Part shown: positions 8,559 to 16,975 of the stretch, piece by piece
Layout of the letters: every line of letters begins with the position of its first letter
Numbering within the stretch: position 1 is the first letter of the stretch
From: Pseudomonas sp. GM79
GTDB taxonomy: Bacteria > Pseudomonadota > Gammaproteobacteria > Pseudomonadales > Pseudomonadaceae
Direction: 5' to 3'
Length of the DNA stretch: 64,000 nt
Assembly (NCBI RefSeq): GCF_000282495.1
Contig: NZ_AKJE01000004.1
Span: 55,005-119,004, forward strand
Position numbers and translations under genes: made by a program
The notes under the pieces: generated by a model
Told to the model about the DNA's origin: nothing
Database searches by the model: none
What the model saw: only the letters and a program-made list of their open reading frames with translations

Positions 8559-10817
8559 CTAGAAGTGGAAGTTGGCACTCAGCAGGGCGGTACGGCCCGC
8601 CGCCACATGGGCGTAGTGGTTCTGGAGGATCTGGTCGAAGTAACGCTCGTCGGTCAGGTTCTGCACGTTGAGTTGCAGGTCGACGTTCTTGGTCAGGCGG
8701 TAGCTGGCCATCGCGTCGTAACGCCAGTAAGACGGGATCTCCACCGAGTTGGCGACGTTGCCGAACTGGGAATCGACGTAGGTCGCACCGGCACCGATGG
8801 TCAACTTGTCCGGCACCAGGTCGTAGGTCGACCAGAACGTGAAGTTGTTCTGTGGCGTGCTTGGCATGTGGTTGCCTTCATCGGCGGCGAGGGTGGTTTT
8901 GACCACTTCGCTGTCCATGTAGGTGTAGCCGCCGAAGACTCTCCAGTTACGGGTCAGCTTGCCGGCGTAGCTCAGTTCCAGGCCATTGACCTGCTGTTCG
9001 CCGTCCAGTACCTGCGTGGTGCCACCGTCCGGATCGTTGATCCGCGCGTTGGTTTTCTCGGTGCGGAACAGCGCGGCGGTCAGCGACAGATCGTCACCGA
9101 AGAAGTCCCACTTGGTGCCGATTTCGTAGTTGCGGTTCTTTTCCGGGTCCAGTTTGCTGTTGTTCGCGGCCAGTTCCAGGCCACCGTTGCCGCTGGTTTC
9201 GCCGGCCGGGTTGCTGGAGGTCGAGTAGGCCGCGTAAATGCTGCCGTTAGGCAACGGGTTGTAGACCACGCCGATCTGGTAGTTCACCAGGTCGCTGGTG
9301 TTCTCACGGGAGAAACTGCCCGCTGGCGCTGTGCTGCTGGCGTTGGCGAAGCCACTGGATTCGACCTGGTAGTTGTCATAACGCAGGCCCAGGTTCAGGG
9401 ACCATTGCTCGTTGAACTTCAGGGTGTCGAACACGTAGGCCGCGGCGGTCTTGACGTTGGTGTCGGTGAAGGCTTTGCTGTCGGTGATCCTGCCGTTCCA
9501 GTTATCCCCTGGCGTCGGGTTGTACAGGCTGGTGCAGTCGCCGGAAGTGAACAGGGCGCTGTTGCATCGCGTGCCGCTGGCGCTGGAGGTCAGGAGGTAC
9601 GGACGGTTGTGGGTGTCCTGATAGGAAAACTCCAGACCGGTCACCAGACTGTGCTCGATGGCGCCGGTGTTGAACTTGGCGCTCAGGTCGGTCTGGTTGA
9701 TCCAGCCGCTGGACGTCGAGTTACGGCTCTTCGCACCCCGGTACACGTTGCCATTGACCACGTTGCCCTTGCTGTCGTCCGGGTTGGTGACGATGTAGTC
9801 CAGGGTCGAACGGGACATCCGGAAGCTGTTGGACACGGTCAGGTTTTCGTTCAGATCGTGCTCGAGCTTGATCGTACCGCTGTCGTTTGTGGTCTCGCGA
9901 AAGTCGCGACCGGTGAGGCCGTAGAAGTTGTCGCGGTCAACGTTGGCCGGCTTGTCGACGTTGTGCTTGCTGCGGTTGGGGCTCAACGTCAACGGGATGC
10001 CGTAGTCGGGCATGTCGTCGGTCTCGACGTGGTAGTAGCCGACGGTCAAGCGGGTATCGGTGCCCAGGCCGAACGCGAAGGACGGTGCGACGCCCCAGCG
10101 ACTGACATCCACGGTATCGCGGCCGGCGACGTTGGCTTCGTGCTTCATCAGGTTCAAGCGTAAGGCCGAGGTGTCGGTCATCTGCTGGTTCAGATCAAGG
10201 GTGGTGCGCTGGGTCTGGTCCGAGCCCCAAGTGAAGCCGCCGTTGTAGGAATTGCCCAGCTTGGGGGTCTTGCTCACCAGGTTCAGGCTGCCACCGGTGG
10301 AGCCGGCGCCGGTGAAGGCTGAACCCGGGCCCTTGCTGACTTCGATCGATTCAACGTTGAAGATTTCGCGGCTCTGGGACGCCGGGTCGCGCATGCCGTC
10401 GACAAACGTGTCGCTTTCGGCGTTGAAGCCGCGAATGATCGGGCGATCGCCGGCCGGGTTGCCGCCTTCGCCGGCACCAAAGGTGATGCCCGGGGTGGTG
10501 CGCAGGGCGTCGACCAGACTGGTAGCGCCGGTGTCGCGAATCACTTGTTGCGGAATCACGGTGACGCTTTTTGGCGTCTCGCGCAGTGGCGCGGTGTACT
10601 TCTTGGAGGCCGAAGTATCGGTCTTGTAGGAGGTGTCATTCTGCTCGCCCACAACGCTGGTCGCGTCCAGGGAAATCGCATTGTCCGGTGCTTTTTCGTC
10701 AGTCTTTTCGGCCGCGAAAACCATGTGGCCCGCAGAGCCGGCAGTGATCACCACGCCAATTGCAGACGCGAGCAAGCGTGGTGAACTGACCGTTGATTGT
10801 GGTTGTTGGCGTGACAT
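8559..10817 (-). CDS. piuA: TonB-dependent siderophore receptor PiuA
   Basis: Outer-membrane receptor of 752 residues. It has a signal peptide (about residues 1-35, ending MVFA), then a plug domain (TPKSVTVIPQQVIRDTGA; PIIRGFNAESDTFVDGMRD) and a 22-strand barrel with the TonB-receptor end NLTDERYFD and a terminal aromatic residue (SANFHF). It imports ferric siderophores using TonB energy. The frame is open 47 codons further upstream, but the ATG at 10817 is preceded by a strong GGGGAGGGG and starts the signal peptide. It is divergent from piuC. PiuA orthologues are known entry routes for catechol-siderophore antibiotics. Confidence 0.9.
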   Translation of the reverse strand: MSRQQPQSTVSSPRLLASAIGVVITAGSAGHMVFAAEKTDEKAPDNAISLDATSVVGEQNDTSYKTDTSASKKYTAPLRETPKSVTVIPQQVIRDTGATSLVDALRTTPGITFGAGEGGNPAGDRPIIRGFNAESDTFVDGMRDPASQSREIFNVESIEVSKGPGSAFTGAGSTGGSLNLVSKTPKLGNSYNGGFTWGSDQTQRTTLDLNQQMTDTSALRLNLMKHEANVAGRDTVDVSRWGVAPSFAFGLGTDTRLTVGYYHVETDDMPDYGIPLTLSPNRSKHNVDKPANVDRDNFYGLTGRDFRETTNDSGTIKLEHDLNENLTVSNSFRMSRSTLDYIVTNPDDSKGNVVNGNVYRGAKSRNSTSSGWINQTDLSAKFNTGAIEHSLVTGLEFSYQDTHNRPYLLTSSASGTRCNSALFTSGDCTSLYNPTPGDNWNGRITDSKAFTDTNVKTAAAYVFDTLKFNEQWSLNLGLRYDNYQVESSGFANASSTAPAGSFSRENTSDLVNYQIGVVYNPLPNGSIYAAYSTSSNPAGETSGNGGLELAANNSKLDPEKNRNYEIGTKWDFFGDDLSLTAALFRTEKTNARINDPDGGTTQVLDGEQQVNGLELSYAGKLTRNWRVFGGYTYMDSEVVKTTLAADEGNHMPSTPQNNFTFWSTYDLVPDKLTIGAGATYVDSQFGNVANSVEIPSYWRYDAMASYRLTKNVDLQLNVQNLTDERYFDQILQNHYAHVAAGRTALLSANFHF

Positions 10818-10882
10818 GTGAATTCCCCTCCCCAAGGATTTGAGGCCGCGGAATGTAGAGTAAATACGTATTTGTATCAATT

Positions 10883-10901
10883 GCGAAACGTTACTATTCG
10901 C
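10883..10901. promoter_or_regulatory. Candidate Fur box in the piuA/piuC divergent promoter
   Basis: GCGAAACGTTACTATTCGC is a 19-bp dyad with GCGAA/TTCGC ends. On the minus strand it matches the Fur consensus at 11 of 19 positions. The surrounding 10860-10930 is AT-rich and also holds the palindrome AAATACGTATTT. It is the best Fur candidate between the two genes, but not a strong one. Confidence 0.4.
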
Positions 10902-11023
10902 GACGAATTTACATTCTTTACAATTTACCTTTACGGTTTTTGCGGTTTCATTCGTCACACGGGTTTTACACGGGCAATAAGAATCAATACCATTGGCACC
11001 CCTTCGCCTTCAGGTGTCTTTCC

Positions 11024-11704
11024 ATGTTGCTGCACATTCCCGGCGTGTTCGCGAAAGAAGAAGTGCAGCGCATTCGCGAAGCCCTGACGCAGGCGGATTG
11101 GGCCGATGGCAAAATCACCGCCGGTTACCAGTCGGCCAAGGCCAAGCACAATCTGCAACTGCCGGAAGGGCATCCGTTGGCCAAGGAAATCGGTGCGGCG
11201 ATGCTTGAACGGTTGTGGAAGAATCCGCAGTTCATGTCGGCGGCATTACCGCACAAGGTCTTCCCGCCGTTACTGAACTGCTACACGGCCGGTGGCAGTT
11301 TCGACTTCCACATCGACAACGCTGTGCGTCAGCCCAAGGGCAGCATCGAGCGTGTGCGCACCGACCTGTCGGCGACGCTGTTTTTCAGTGAACCGGAGGA
11401 GTACGACGGCGGCGAACTGGAAATCCAGGACACCTTCGGTACTCAGCGCGTGAAATTGCCGGCAGGCGACATGGTCCTGTATCCCGGCACCAGCCTGCAC
11501 AAGGTCAACGCCGTCACTCGCGGCACCCGTTACGCCTCGTTTTTCTGGACGCAAAGCCTGGTACGTGAAGACAGCCAGCGCGCCTTGCTGTTCGAGATGG
11601 ACGGGGCGATTCAACAGTTGACCCAGGACATGCCCGACCATCCTTCATTGATCCGCCTGACCGGCACCTACCACAACCTGTTGCGTCGCTGGGTCGAGGT
11701 GTAA
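11024..11704 (+). CDS. piuC: PKHD-type Fe(II)/2-oxoglutarate hydroxylase PiuC
   Basis: A 226-residue dioxygenase of the PKHD family. The iron ligands are His96 and Asp98 (FHIDN) and His159 (LHKVNAV); Arg169 (GTRYASF) is the likely 2-oxoglutarate anchor. The substrate is unknown; the link with PiuA/PiuB suggests siderophore or iron-related chemistry. The frame is open from 10940, but the ATG at 11024 has an AGGTG Shine-Dalgarno and gives the usual family start MLLHIPGVF. It is followed directly by the Sel1-repeat gene. Confidence 0.92.
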   Translation: MLLHIPGVFAKEEVQRIREALTQADWADGKITAGYQSAKAKHNLQLPEGHPLAKEIGAAMLERLWKNPQFMSAALPHKVFPPLLNCYTAGGSFDFHIDNAVRQPKGSIERVRTDLSATLFFSEPEEYDGGELEIQDTFGTQRVKLPAGDMVLYPGTSLHKVNAVTRGTRYASFFWTQSLVREDSQRALLFEMDGAIQQLTQDMPDHPSLIRLTGTYHNLLRRWVEV

Positions 11705-12460
11705 GTGGCGGACTTTCGGTTGCACCGCGAGGAAATCCTCGACGGCGATCGTCTCAAGTCGATGCTCGAAGAAAGCCCGGCGCGAGCGGCTCAGGCGATC
11801 CTGATCGCCGCCCGTGAAGGCGTGCTCGATGCTCAGGCGTTGCTCGGGCAGATCCTCCTGGACGGGCGAGGGATTGAGCAGGATCAGCGGCTAGCCGTGC
11901 GCTGGTTCGAGATCGCCGCCCAGGGTGGACACTCTATGGCGCGCAACATGCTCGGCCGTTGTCATGAACATGGCTGGGGTTGCACCGCCGATGCTTCGAT
12001 AGCCGCGGGGCATTATCGTGTTGCCGCTGAAATCGGGCTGGATTGGGCGATGTACAACTACGCCAATCTGCTGGCTACGGGGCGTGGAGTGATCGGGGAT
12101 CAGTTGCAAGCGCTGAGACTGTATCGGCAAGCAGCTGAATTGGGCCACGCAAAGTCGATGAACCTGCTGGGGCGTTATCTGGAAGAAGGCCGGGTTTGCC
12201 CGGCAGATCCGCAAGCAGCCCGTGACTGGTATCGACGCTCGGCGGTCGGCGGGGATTTTCGTGGGCAATTCAGTTATGCAGCGGTGTTGGCGGATGAAGG
12301 CAAGATCGACGAGGCGCTGGGTTGGCTGCACAAGGCATTGGATGGCGGGAATCTGAATTTCTTGCGGGTGGCGAGCAAGGCACTGTTGAACGCGGTGAAT
12401 CCGCAAATTCGCAAGTTGGCCGAAGACTACACGCAACGCTGCGCCGAGTTGAACCCGTAG
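11705..12460 (+). CDS. Sel1-repeat (TPR-like) protein of the piuC operon
   Basis: A 251-residue protein with about four Sel1-like repeats between residues 40 and 215 (for example AVRWFEIAAQGGHSMARNML and ALRLYRQAAELGHAKSMNLL). These fold as helical scaffolds for protein contacts. No signal peptide or membrane segment is visible, so it is probably cytoplasmic. The GTG start abuts the piuC stop, so translation is presumably coupled. It corresponds by position to what I remember as PA4516. The TAG stop lies within the left end of the type B repeat at 12457. Molecular function is unknown. Confidence 0.85.
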   Translation: MADFRLHREEILDGDRLKSMLEESPARAAQAILIAAREGVLDAQALLGQILLDGRGIEQDQRLAVRWFEIAAQGGHSMARNMLGRCHEHGWGCTADASIAAGHYRVAAEIGLDWAMYNYANLLATGRGVIGDQLQALRLYRQAAELGHAKSMNLLGRYLEEGRVCPADPQAARDWYRRSAVGGDFRGQFSYAAVLADEGKIDEALGWLHKALDGGNLNFLRVASKALLNAVNPQIRKLAEDYTQRCAELNP

Positions 12461-12538
12461 GAGCTGCCGAAGGCTGCGATCTTTTGATTTTGCTTTTAAG
12501 GGCAAGATCAAAAGATCGCAGCCTTCGGCAGCTCCTAC
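12457..12538. repeat. Palindromic repeat, type B, overlapping a stop codon
   Basis: Near-perfect inverted repeat of GTAGGAGCTGCCGAAGGC plus TGCGATCTTTTGAT. The first four bases (GTAG) contain the TAG stop of the preceding gene, so the insertion defines the present C-terminus of the Sel1 protein. Confidence 0.9.
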
Positions 12539-12575
12539 AGGGAAAATGCGGGTTTCCCGAGGCGTATTTCAGACA

Positions 12576-12611
12576 CAAAAAAGCCCATGACAGGTCATGG
12601 GCTTTTTGATT
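12576..12611. terminator. Bidirectional intrinsic terminator between the sel1 gene and speC
   Basis: AAAAAGCCCATGA / TCATGGGCTTTTT with a short loop gives an A-rich/T-rich flanked hairpin able to stop transcripts from both convergent genes. Confidence 0.88.
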
Positions 12612-12625
12612 TCTGCGCGTAGCGC

Positions 12626-13789
12626 TTACACGTAGAACGATTTCAGCGGCGGGAAGCCATTGAACTCAACGGCGCTGTAGCTGGTGGTGTACGCACCGGT
12701 CGACAACCAGTACAAACGGTCACCGATCGCCAGGTTCAACGGCAAGCCGTACTTGTAGTTCTCATACATGATGTCGGCGCTGTCGCAGGTTGGACCGGCG
12801 ATGACCACTTCTTCCATCTCGCCTTTCTTCTCGGTCCAGATCGGGAACTTGATGGCTTCGTCCATGGTTTCGATCAGGCCAGAGAATTTGCCCACATCCG
12901 TGTACACCCAGCGCTCGACGGCGGTACGGGATTTACGCGCCACCAGCACTACTTCACTGACCAGAATGCCGGCGTTGGCGATCAGCGAACGGCCCGGCTC
13001 CAGGATGATTTCCGGCAGCTCGTCGCCGAAGTCTTCCTTGAGGAAGCGGATGATTTCTTCAGCGTAGGTTTCCAGGCTGTTGGTGCGGGTGATGTAGTTG
13101 GCCGGGAAGCCGCCGCCCATGTTGATCAGCTTCAGGTGGATACCGTCTTCTTCTTTCAGGCGTTCGAAGATCACTTTGACCTTGGCGATCGCCGCGTCCC
13201 AGACGCTGATGTCGCGCTGCTGCGAACCAACGTGGAACGAGATGCCGTAAGGCACCAGGCCCAGGTCACGAGCGAGGATCAGCAAGTCCATGGCCATGTC
13301 GGTCTGGCAGCCGAATTTGCGCGACAAAGGCCAGTCGGCGGTGGTCGAGCCTTCGGTCAGGATACGCACGTAGACTTTCGAGCCCGGAGCTGCCTTGGCG
13401 ATGTTGCGCAGGTCAGCTTCGGAGTCGGTGGCGTACAGACGCACGCCCTTGTCGTAGAAGTAGCGAATGTCTTTGGATTTCTTGATGGTGTTGCCGTAGC
13501 TGATGCGATCCGGGCCGACGCCCTGGTTCATCACTTTGTCGAGCTCGTAGATCGAGGCGATGTCGAAGTTCGAGCCTTTCTCTTTGAGCAGGTCGATGAT
13601 TTCAACGGCCGGGTTGGCCTTGACTGCGTAGTAGACCTTGGCGAATTCGAAACCGGCGCGCAGGTCGTCGTAGGCCTGGCTGATCATCGCGGTGTCGATC
13701 ACCACGAACGGGGTTTCTTGTTTGTCGGCGAAGGCCTTCATTTTCTGGAAGGTATCGCGCGCGAAATAGTCTTCGACGTTGATCGACAT
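12626..13789 (-). CDS. speC: Ornithine decarboxylase SpeC (fold-type III PLP enzyme)
   Basis: A 387-residue enzyme of the alanine-racemase-fold decarboxylase group, converting ornithine to putrescine and CO2. The PLP lysine is Lys57 in YYAVKANP. Further motifs are FHVGSQQ, the phosphate-binding LEPGRSLIANAG and the catalytic GPTCDSADIMYENY near the C-terminus (Cys at about 334). The frame opens at 13882, but the ATG at 13789 follows AGGAG and gives the family start. Lysine activity is possible in this family, but placement next to the piu genes matches the P. aeruginosa speC context. The leader contains a terminator and a small ORF. Confidence 0.93.
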   Translation of the reverse strand: MSINVEDYFARDTFQKMKAFADKQETPFVVIDTAMISQAYDDLRAGFEFAKVYYAVKANPAVEIIDLLKEKGSNFDIASIYELDKVMNQGVGPDRISYGNTIKKSKDIRYFYDKGVRLYATDSEADLRNIAKAAPGSKVYVRILTEGSTTADWPLSRKFGCQTDMAMDLLILARDLGLVPYGISFHVGSQQRDISVWDAAIAKVKVIFERLKEEDGIHLKLINMGGGFPANYITRTNSLETYAEEIIRFLKEDFGDELPEIILEPGRSLIANAGILVSEVVLVARKSRTAVERWVYTDVGKFSGLIETMDEAIKFPIWTEKKGEMEEVVIAGPTCDSADIMYENYKYGLPLNLAIGDRLYWLSTGAYTTSYSAVEFNGFPPLKSFYV

Positions 13790-13866
13790 GCTGGGAACTC
13801 CTACTGGCAAACTGAAATTATCAATGGGTGCAAATGAACGCCCTCCGTATCCCCACTTTGGTTCGC

Positions 13867-13977
13867 CTACTTCCCAAGGCATGTCGCCGAAAGCAAAAAG
13901 GCCATGGGAGGCGGTGCTTTCCCTTGGCCTTGCTGTCTCGTCGTCAGTACTTGAGCCGGATGGATCGTTTCCAGCAT
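13867..13977 (-). CDS. Possible 36-codon leader ORF upstream of speC
   Basis: ATG at 13977 and TAG at 13869-13867. It encodes a 36-residue peptide with a Pro-Pro-Pro-Met run (KAPPPMAF) encoded on the 3' arm of the terminator hairpin. No clear Shine-Dalgarno precedes it, and an ORF of this size can arise by chance in GC-rich DNA. It is listed because its overlap with the terminator would suit ribosome-controlled attenuation of speC. Confidence 0.25.
   Translation of the reverse strand: MLETIHPAQVLTTRQQGQGKAPPPMAFLLSATCLGK
13893..13932 (-). terminator. Intrinsic terminator or attenuator in the speC upstream region
   Basis: On the minus strand, AAGGCCAAGGGA pairs with TCCCATGGCCTT (11 of 12 pairs, one A-A mismatch) around a 10-base loop. 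A TTTTT run follows, about 105 bases before the speC ATG. It either ends readthrough from the ABC transporter operon, whose last stop is about 310 bases upstream, or attenuates speC. Confidence 0.65.
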
Positions 13978-14156
13978 GGACGTTCGGCGCGAACTTTAGG
14001 GCGTGAGGAGCTCGAGATCAACAAAAAATGTCGCGTTTTTGCACGCTTCCGTCGTGCGGTCCCGGACAGCTACTGATGTAACCGACCTGCATGACAGTGT
14101 GATGTTCCCTTTACAGGGGTATTTGAGGTGTATCAGAGGGATTTGTGGTGCTGCCC

Positions 14157-14232
14157 TTCGCGAGCAAGCCCGCTCCCACAGAGGATTTGTGTTGTTGCAC
14201 AGATCCAATGTGGGAGCGGGCTTGCTCGCGAA
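14157..14232. repeat. REPIN, type A, reversed arms
   Basis: TTCGCGAGCAAGC...CTCCCAC and GTGGGAG...CTCGCGAA arms with 30 bases between them, in the orientation opposite to the copy at 3949. It lies right behind the transporter operon. Confidence 0.9.
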
Positions 14233-14241
14233 GGCGTCAGA

Positions 14242-15399
14242 TCAGGCGACAGCAGTCTCAGCAGGCGAAACAATACTGGTCTTGCCCCCACGAGACTTAC
14301 CGGAGCTCAGATACTCGGCAATCGATTCCTGAGTCACTTCCCCCAGGAACACCCGCTCGGCATCCATCACCGGCAGCCACGAGCGGTTGAACTCGTACAT
14401 GCGCGACAGCAGGATGCGCAAATGCTCGTCGTACGCCGCGGTGGCGTTGAACTCACGCAGGTATTGCGCGCAGGTGCCGGTCTGACGGTGCAGATCGCGA
14501 CGGCGCACGTAGCCCAAGGCCTTGTTCTCGGCACAGGTGACCACCACGTAGCGACGGTCCAGTTCGTCCATCAATTCCAGCGCTTCGGCCACCGGCGTTC
14601 CCGGGCTCACCGAGGGTGCGTTGTCCGCCGCGTCTTCGGCTTTCACCAGCAACAGGCGCTTGAGGGTGCTGTCCTGGCCGACGAAGTTGCTGACAAAGTC
14701 ATCCGCCGGGTGCGCGAGCAGCGTATCCGGATGGTCGATCTGCAGCAGTTTGCCCGCGCGGAAAATCGCGATCTTGTCGCCAAGCTTGATGGCTTCATCG
14801 ATGTCGTGGCTGACCATGATCACGGTCTTGTGCAGTGCCCGTTGCATCTCGAAGAACTCGTTCTGAATCATCTCGCGGTTGATCGGGTCGACCGCGCCGA
14901 ACGGTTCGTCCATCAACAACAGCGGCGCATCTGCCGCCAGCGCGCGAATCACGCCGATCCGCTGCTGCTGGCCACCGGACAACTCACGCGGGTAACGATT
15001 CAGGTACTGCTTGGGTTCGAGTTTGATCATGCTCATCAACTCGCGGGCGCGGTCGTGGCATTTCTGTTTGTCCCAGCCGAGCAGGCGCGGAACGATGGTG
15101 ATGTTTTCCTCGATGGTCATGTTCGGGAACAGACCGATCTGCTGGATCACATAACCGATGTTGCGACGCAGGGTGACGGCGTCGAGGTCAGTGGTGTCTT
15201 CGCCGTTGATCAGGATCTTGCCCGAGGTTGGCTTGATCAGGCGGTTGATCATCTTCAGCGTGGTGCTTTTGCCGCAGCCCGATGGCCCGAGGAACACACA
15301 GATTTCGCCTTCATTGACGGTCAGGCTTACCGAGTCCACGGCTTTCACATCTTTGCCGTTGCTTTGGAAGGTCTTGCTGAGGTTTTGAAGTTCGATCAT
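14242..15399 (-). CDS. Osmoprotectant/quaternary amine ABC transporter ATPase with CBS domains
   Basis: An OpuCA/ProV-like ATPase of 385 residues. Walker A is GPSGCGKST (about residues 38-46), the signature LSGGQQQR and Walker B LLLMDEPFGAVD. The C-terminal third holds two CBS modules (about residues 255-370), which in this family sense ionic strength or nucleotides and gate transport. It is the last gene of a four-gene operon. Its ATG overlaps the upstream permease stop (ATGA). The frame extends 13 codons upstream, but the coupled ATG is preferred. Substrate is likely glycine betaine, choline or carnitine. Confidence 0.88.
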   Translation of the reverse strand: MIELQNLSKTFQSNGKDVKAVDSVSLTVNEGEICVFLGPSGCGKSTTLKMINRLIKPTSGKILINGEDTTDLDAVTLRRNIGYVIQQIGLFPNMTIEENITIVPRLLGWDKQKCHDRARELMSMIKLEPKQYLNRYPRELSGGQQQRIGVIRALAADAPLLLMDEPFGAVDPINREMIQNEFFEMQRALHKTVIMVSHDIDEAIKLGDKIAIFRAGKLLQIDHPDTLLAHPADDFVSNFVGQDSTLKRLLLVKAEDAADNAPSVSPGTPVAEALELMDELDRRYVVVTCAENKALGYVRRRDLHRQTGTCAQYLREFNATAAYDEHLRILLSRMYEFNRSWLPVMDAERVFLGEVTQESIAEYLSSGKSRGGKTSIVSPAETAVA

Positions 15400-16049
15400 T
15401 TGAGCAGTCCTTTTGGAGTCAGCGTGCGTTGCAGCCATTGCAGAAGCAGGTCGGCGAAGATGGCCAGGAGACTGACCAGTACGGCGCCGACGATCAGCAT
15501 CGACATGTCGCTGCGGCTGATGGAAGCGAGAATGAGTACACCGAGGCCACCGGCGCCGATGGTCGCGGCGATGGTCATCACACCGATGTTCATCACCACG
15601 GCGGTGCGCACGCCGGCGAGGATCACCGGCACGGCAATCGGCAATTCGACCATGCGCAGGCGCTGGCCGAAGGTCATGCCGATGCCACGCGCGGCTTCGC
15701 GAATGCCGGGTTCGACGCCGGTCAGGGCCAAATAGGTGTTACGCATGATCGGCAGCAACGAGTACAGAAACACGGCGGTGATCGCCGGCATCGGGCCGAG
15801 GCCCTGGCCGAATTTCGAGTAGAACGGCAGCAGCAGGCCGAACAGCGCAATCGATGGCACGGTCAGCAACACCGTAGCGCTGGCTTGCAACGGGCCGGCC
15901 AGCGTCGGGAAACGGGTCATCAGGATGCCCAGCGGCACGCCGACCAGAATCGCCAGGGTCACGGCGATGCCAACCAGGGTGATGTGCTGCCAGGTCAGGT
16001 GTAAAACCTGCGGCCAATCGAGATGGGAAAAGGCGTTCAAGAATTCCAT
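15396..16049 (-). CDS. Osmoprotectant ABC transporter permease (second)
   Basis: A 217-residue OpuCB-type inner-membrane permease with five or six hydrophobic segments. The ABC coupling loop (EAARGIGMTFGQRLRMVELP) is intact. It lies between the binding-protein gene and the ATPase gene, with a 12-base gap before it and an ATGA overlap after it. With the permease at 16976 it forms the heterodimeric channel. Confidence 0.88.
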   Translation of the reverse strand: MEFLNAFSHLDWPQVLHLTWQHITLVGIAVTLAILVGVPLGILMTRFPTLAGPLQASATVLLTVPSIALFGLLLPFYSKFGQGLGPMPAITAVFLYSLLPIMRNTYLALTGVEPGIREAARGIGMTFGQRLRMVELPIAVPVILAGVRTAVVMNIGVMTIAATIGAGGLGVLILASISRSDMSMLIVGAVLVSLLAIFADLLLQWLQRTLTPKGLLK

Positions 16050-16061
16050 GGCTTTTCCTCC

Positions 16062-16955
16062 TCAGTGGATGGGGTGCTGGCGCAGGAAATCTGCAGCAAC
16101 GGATGAAGGACTTTCGTGATCGACATCGACCCGTGCATTGAGCTGACGCATGGTGGCGTCGTCGAACAGTTCGGCCAGCGGCTTGAGCTCTTCGGCGAGC
16201 TTCGGGTGGGCGTCGAGGTAAACTTGACGCACCACCGGCGCGGCGGTGTAGTCCGGGAAGTAATGCTTGTCGTCTTCCAGCAACTTGAGCTTGAAGGCGT
16301 TCAAGCGACCGTCGGTGGTGTAGACCAGACCGGCAAACACCTGACCATTGCGCAGGGCGGTGTAGACCAAACCAGCATCCATCTGCCGGATGTTTTTGCG
16401 GGTAAGGTTCATGCCGTAGAGGTCGACCATGCCGTCCAGACCGTCGGAACGATTGGCGAACTCGGTGTCCAGGGCGACGAGGTGATGGGTCTTCGCCTCA
16501 GCCTGCAGCACTGTGTTCAGCTCGCTGATGGTGTTGATCTGCGGATACGCTTTTGCGGTGTTTTCCGGCAGTGCCAGGGCGTAGGTGTTGCTGAACTTCG
16601 ACGGGGTGAGCCAGACCAGGCCTTTTTTCGCGTCGAGTTCTTTCACCCGGGCGTAGGAATGAGCGCTGTCGAGCTTGTCTGTGACGTGGTTGTAAGCCAC
16701 CAGCGACACGCCGGTGTATTCCCACATCAAATCCAGCTGACCACTTTCGTGGGCGCTGCGGGCCAGGTTGCTGCCCAGACCGCCGGTCACCTGGGTGTCG
16801 TAACCCTTGGTGCGCAGGTATTGGGAAGTGATTTCCGCCAGCAGGGTTTGTTCAGTGAACACCCGGGCGCCGATGCGGATCACGGGTTTTTCAGCGGCTT
16901 GGGCAAATCCTGCGAACAGCAGGGCGCAGCCTAGTATTAAGCTTACTTTCTTCAT
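16062..16955 (-). CDS. Osmoprotectant ABC transporter substrate-binding protein
   Basis: A 297-residue OpuAC/OsmX-type periplasmic binding protein. It has a signal peptide (MKKVSLILGCALLFAGFAQA), then VIRIGARVFTEQTLLAEI. Aromatic residues that could form the quaternary-ammonium cage include the MWEYTG segment. The longer open frame up to 17240 overlaps the upstream permease in another frame. The ATG at 16955, with AAAGGA before it, is clearly the start. Confidence 0.9.
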   Translation of the reverse strand: MKKVSLILGCALLFAGFAQAAEKPVIRIGARVFTEQTLLAEITSQYLRTKGYDTQVTGGLGSNLARSAHESGQLDLMWEYTGVSLVAYNHVTDKLDSAHSYARVKELDAKKGLVWLTPSKFSNTYALALPENTAKAYPQINTISELNTVLQAEAKTHHLVALDTEFANRSDGLDGMVDLYGMNLTRKNIRQMDAGLVYTALRNGQVFAGLVYTTDGRLNAFKLKLLEDDKHYFPDYTAAPVVRQVYLDAHPKLAEELKPLAELFDDATMRQLNARVDVDHESPSSVAADFLRQHPIH

Positions 16956-16975
16956 GTTGATTCCTTTGCCGAGGC

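Larger units (their letters stand above)
13790..14241. other. 452-base intergenic region, speC to ABC transporter
   Basis: Contains the speC Shine-Dalgarno, the terminator/attenuator and leader ORF, an AT-rich stretch at 14017-14040 and a type A REPIN at 14157. A GATAAT hexamer on the minus strand about 30 bases before the speC ATG has no good -35, so the speC promoter could not be placed. Confidence 0.7.

Noticed and set aside
10861..10881. AAATACGTATTT palindrome as a second Fur box
   Set aside because: It is a perfect palindrome but matches the Fur consensus poorly and is too short; left as part of the AT-rich promoter region.
10818..10958. 47-codon extension of PiuA
   Set aside because: It would run through the AT-rich regulatory region and displace the signal peptide. 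The ATG at 10817 follows a strong ribosome site.
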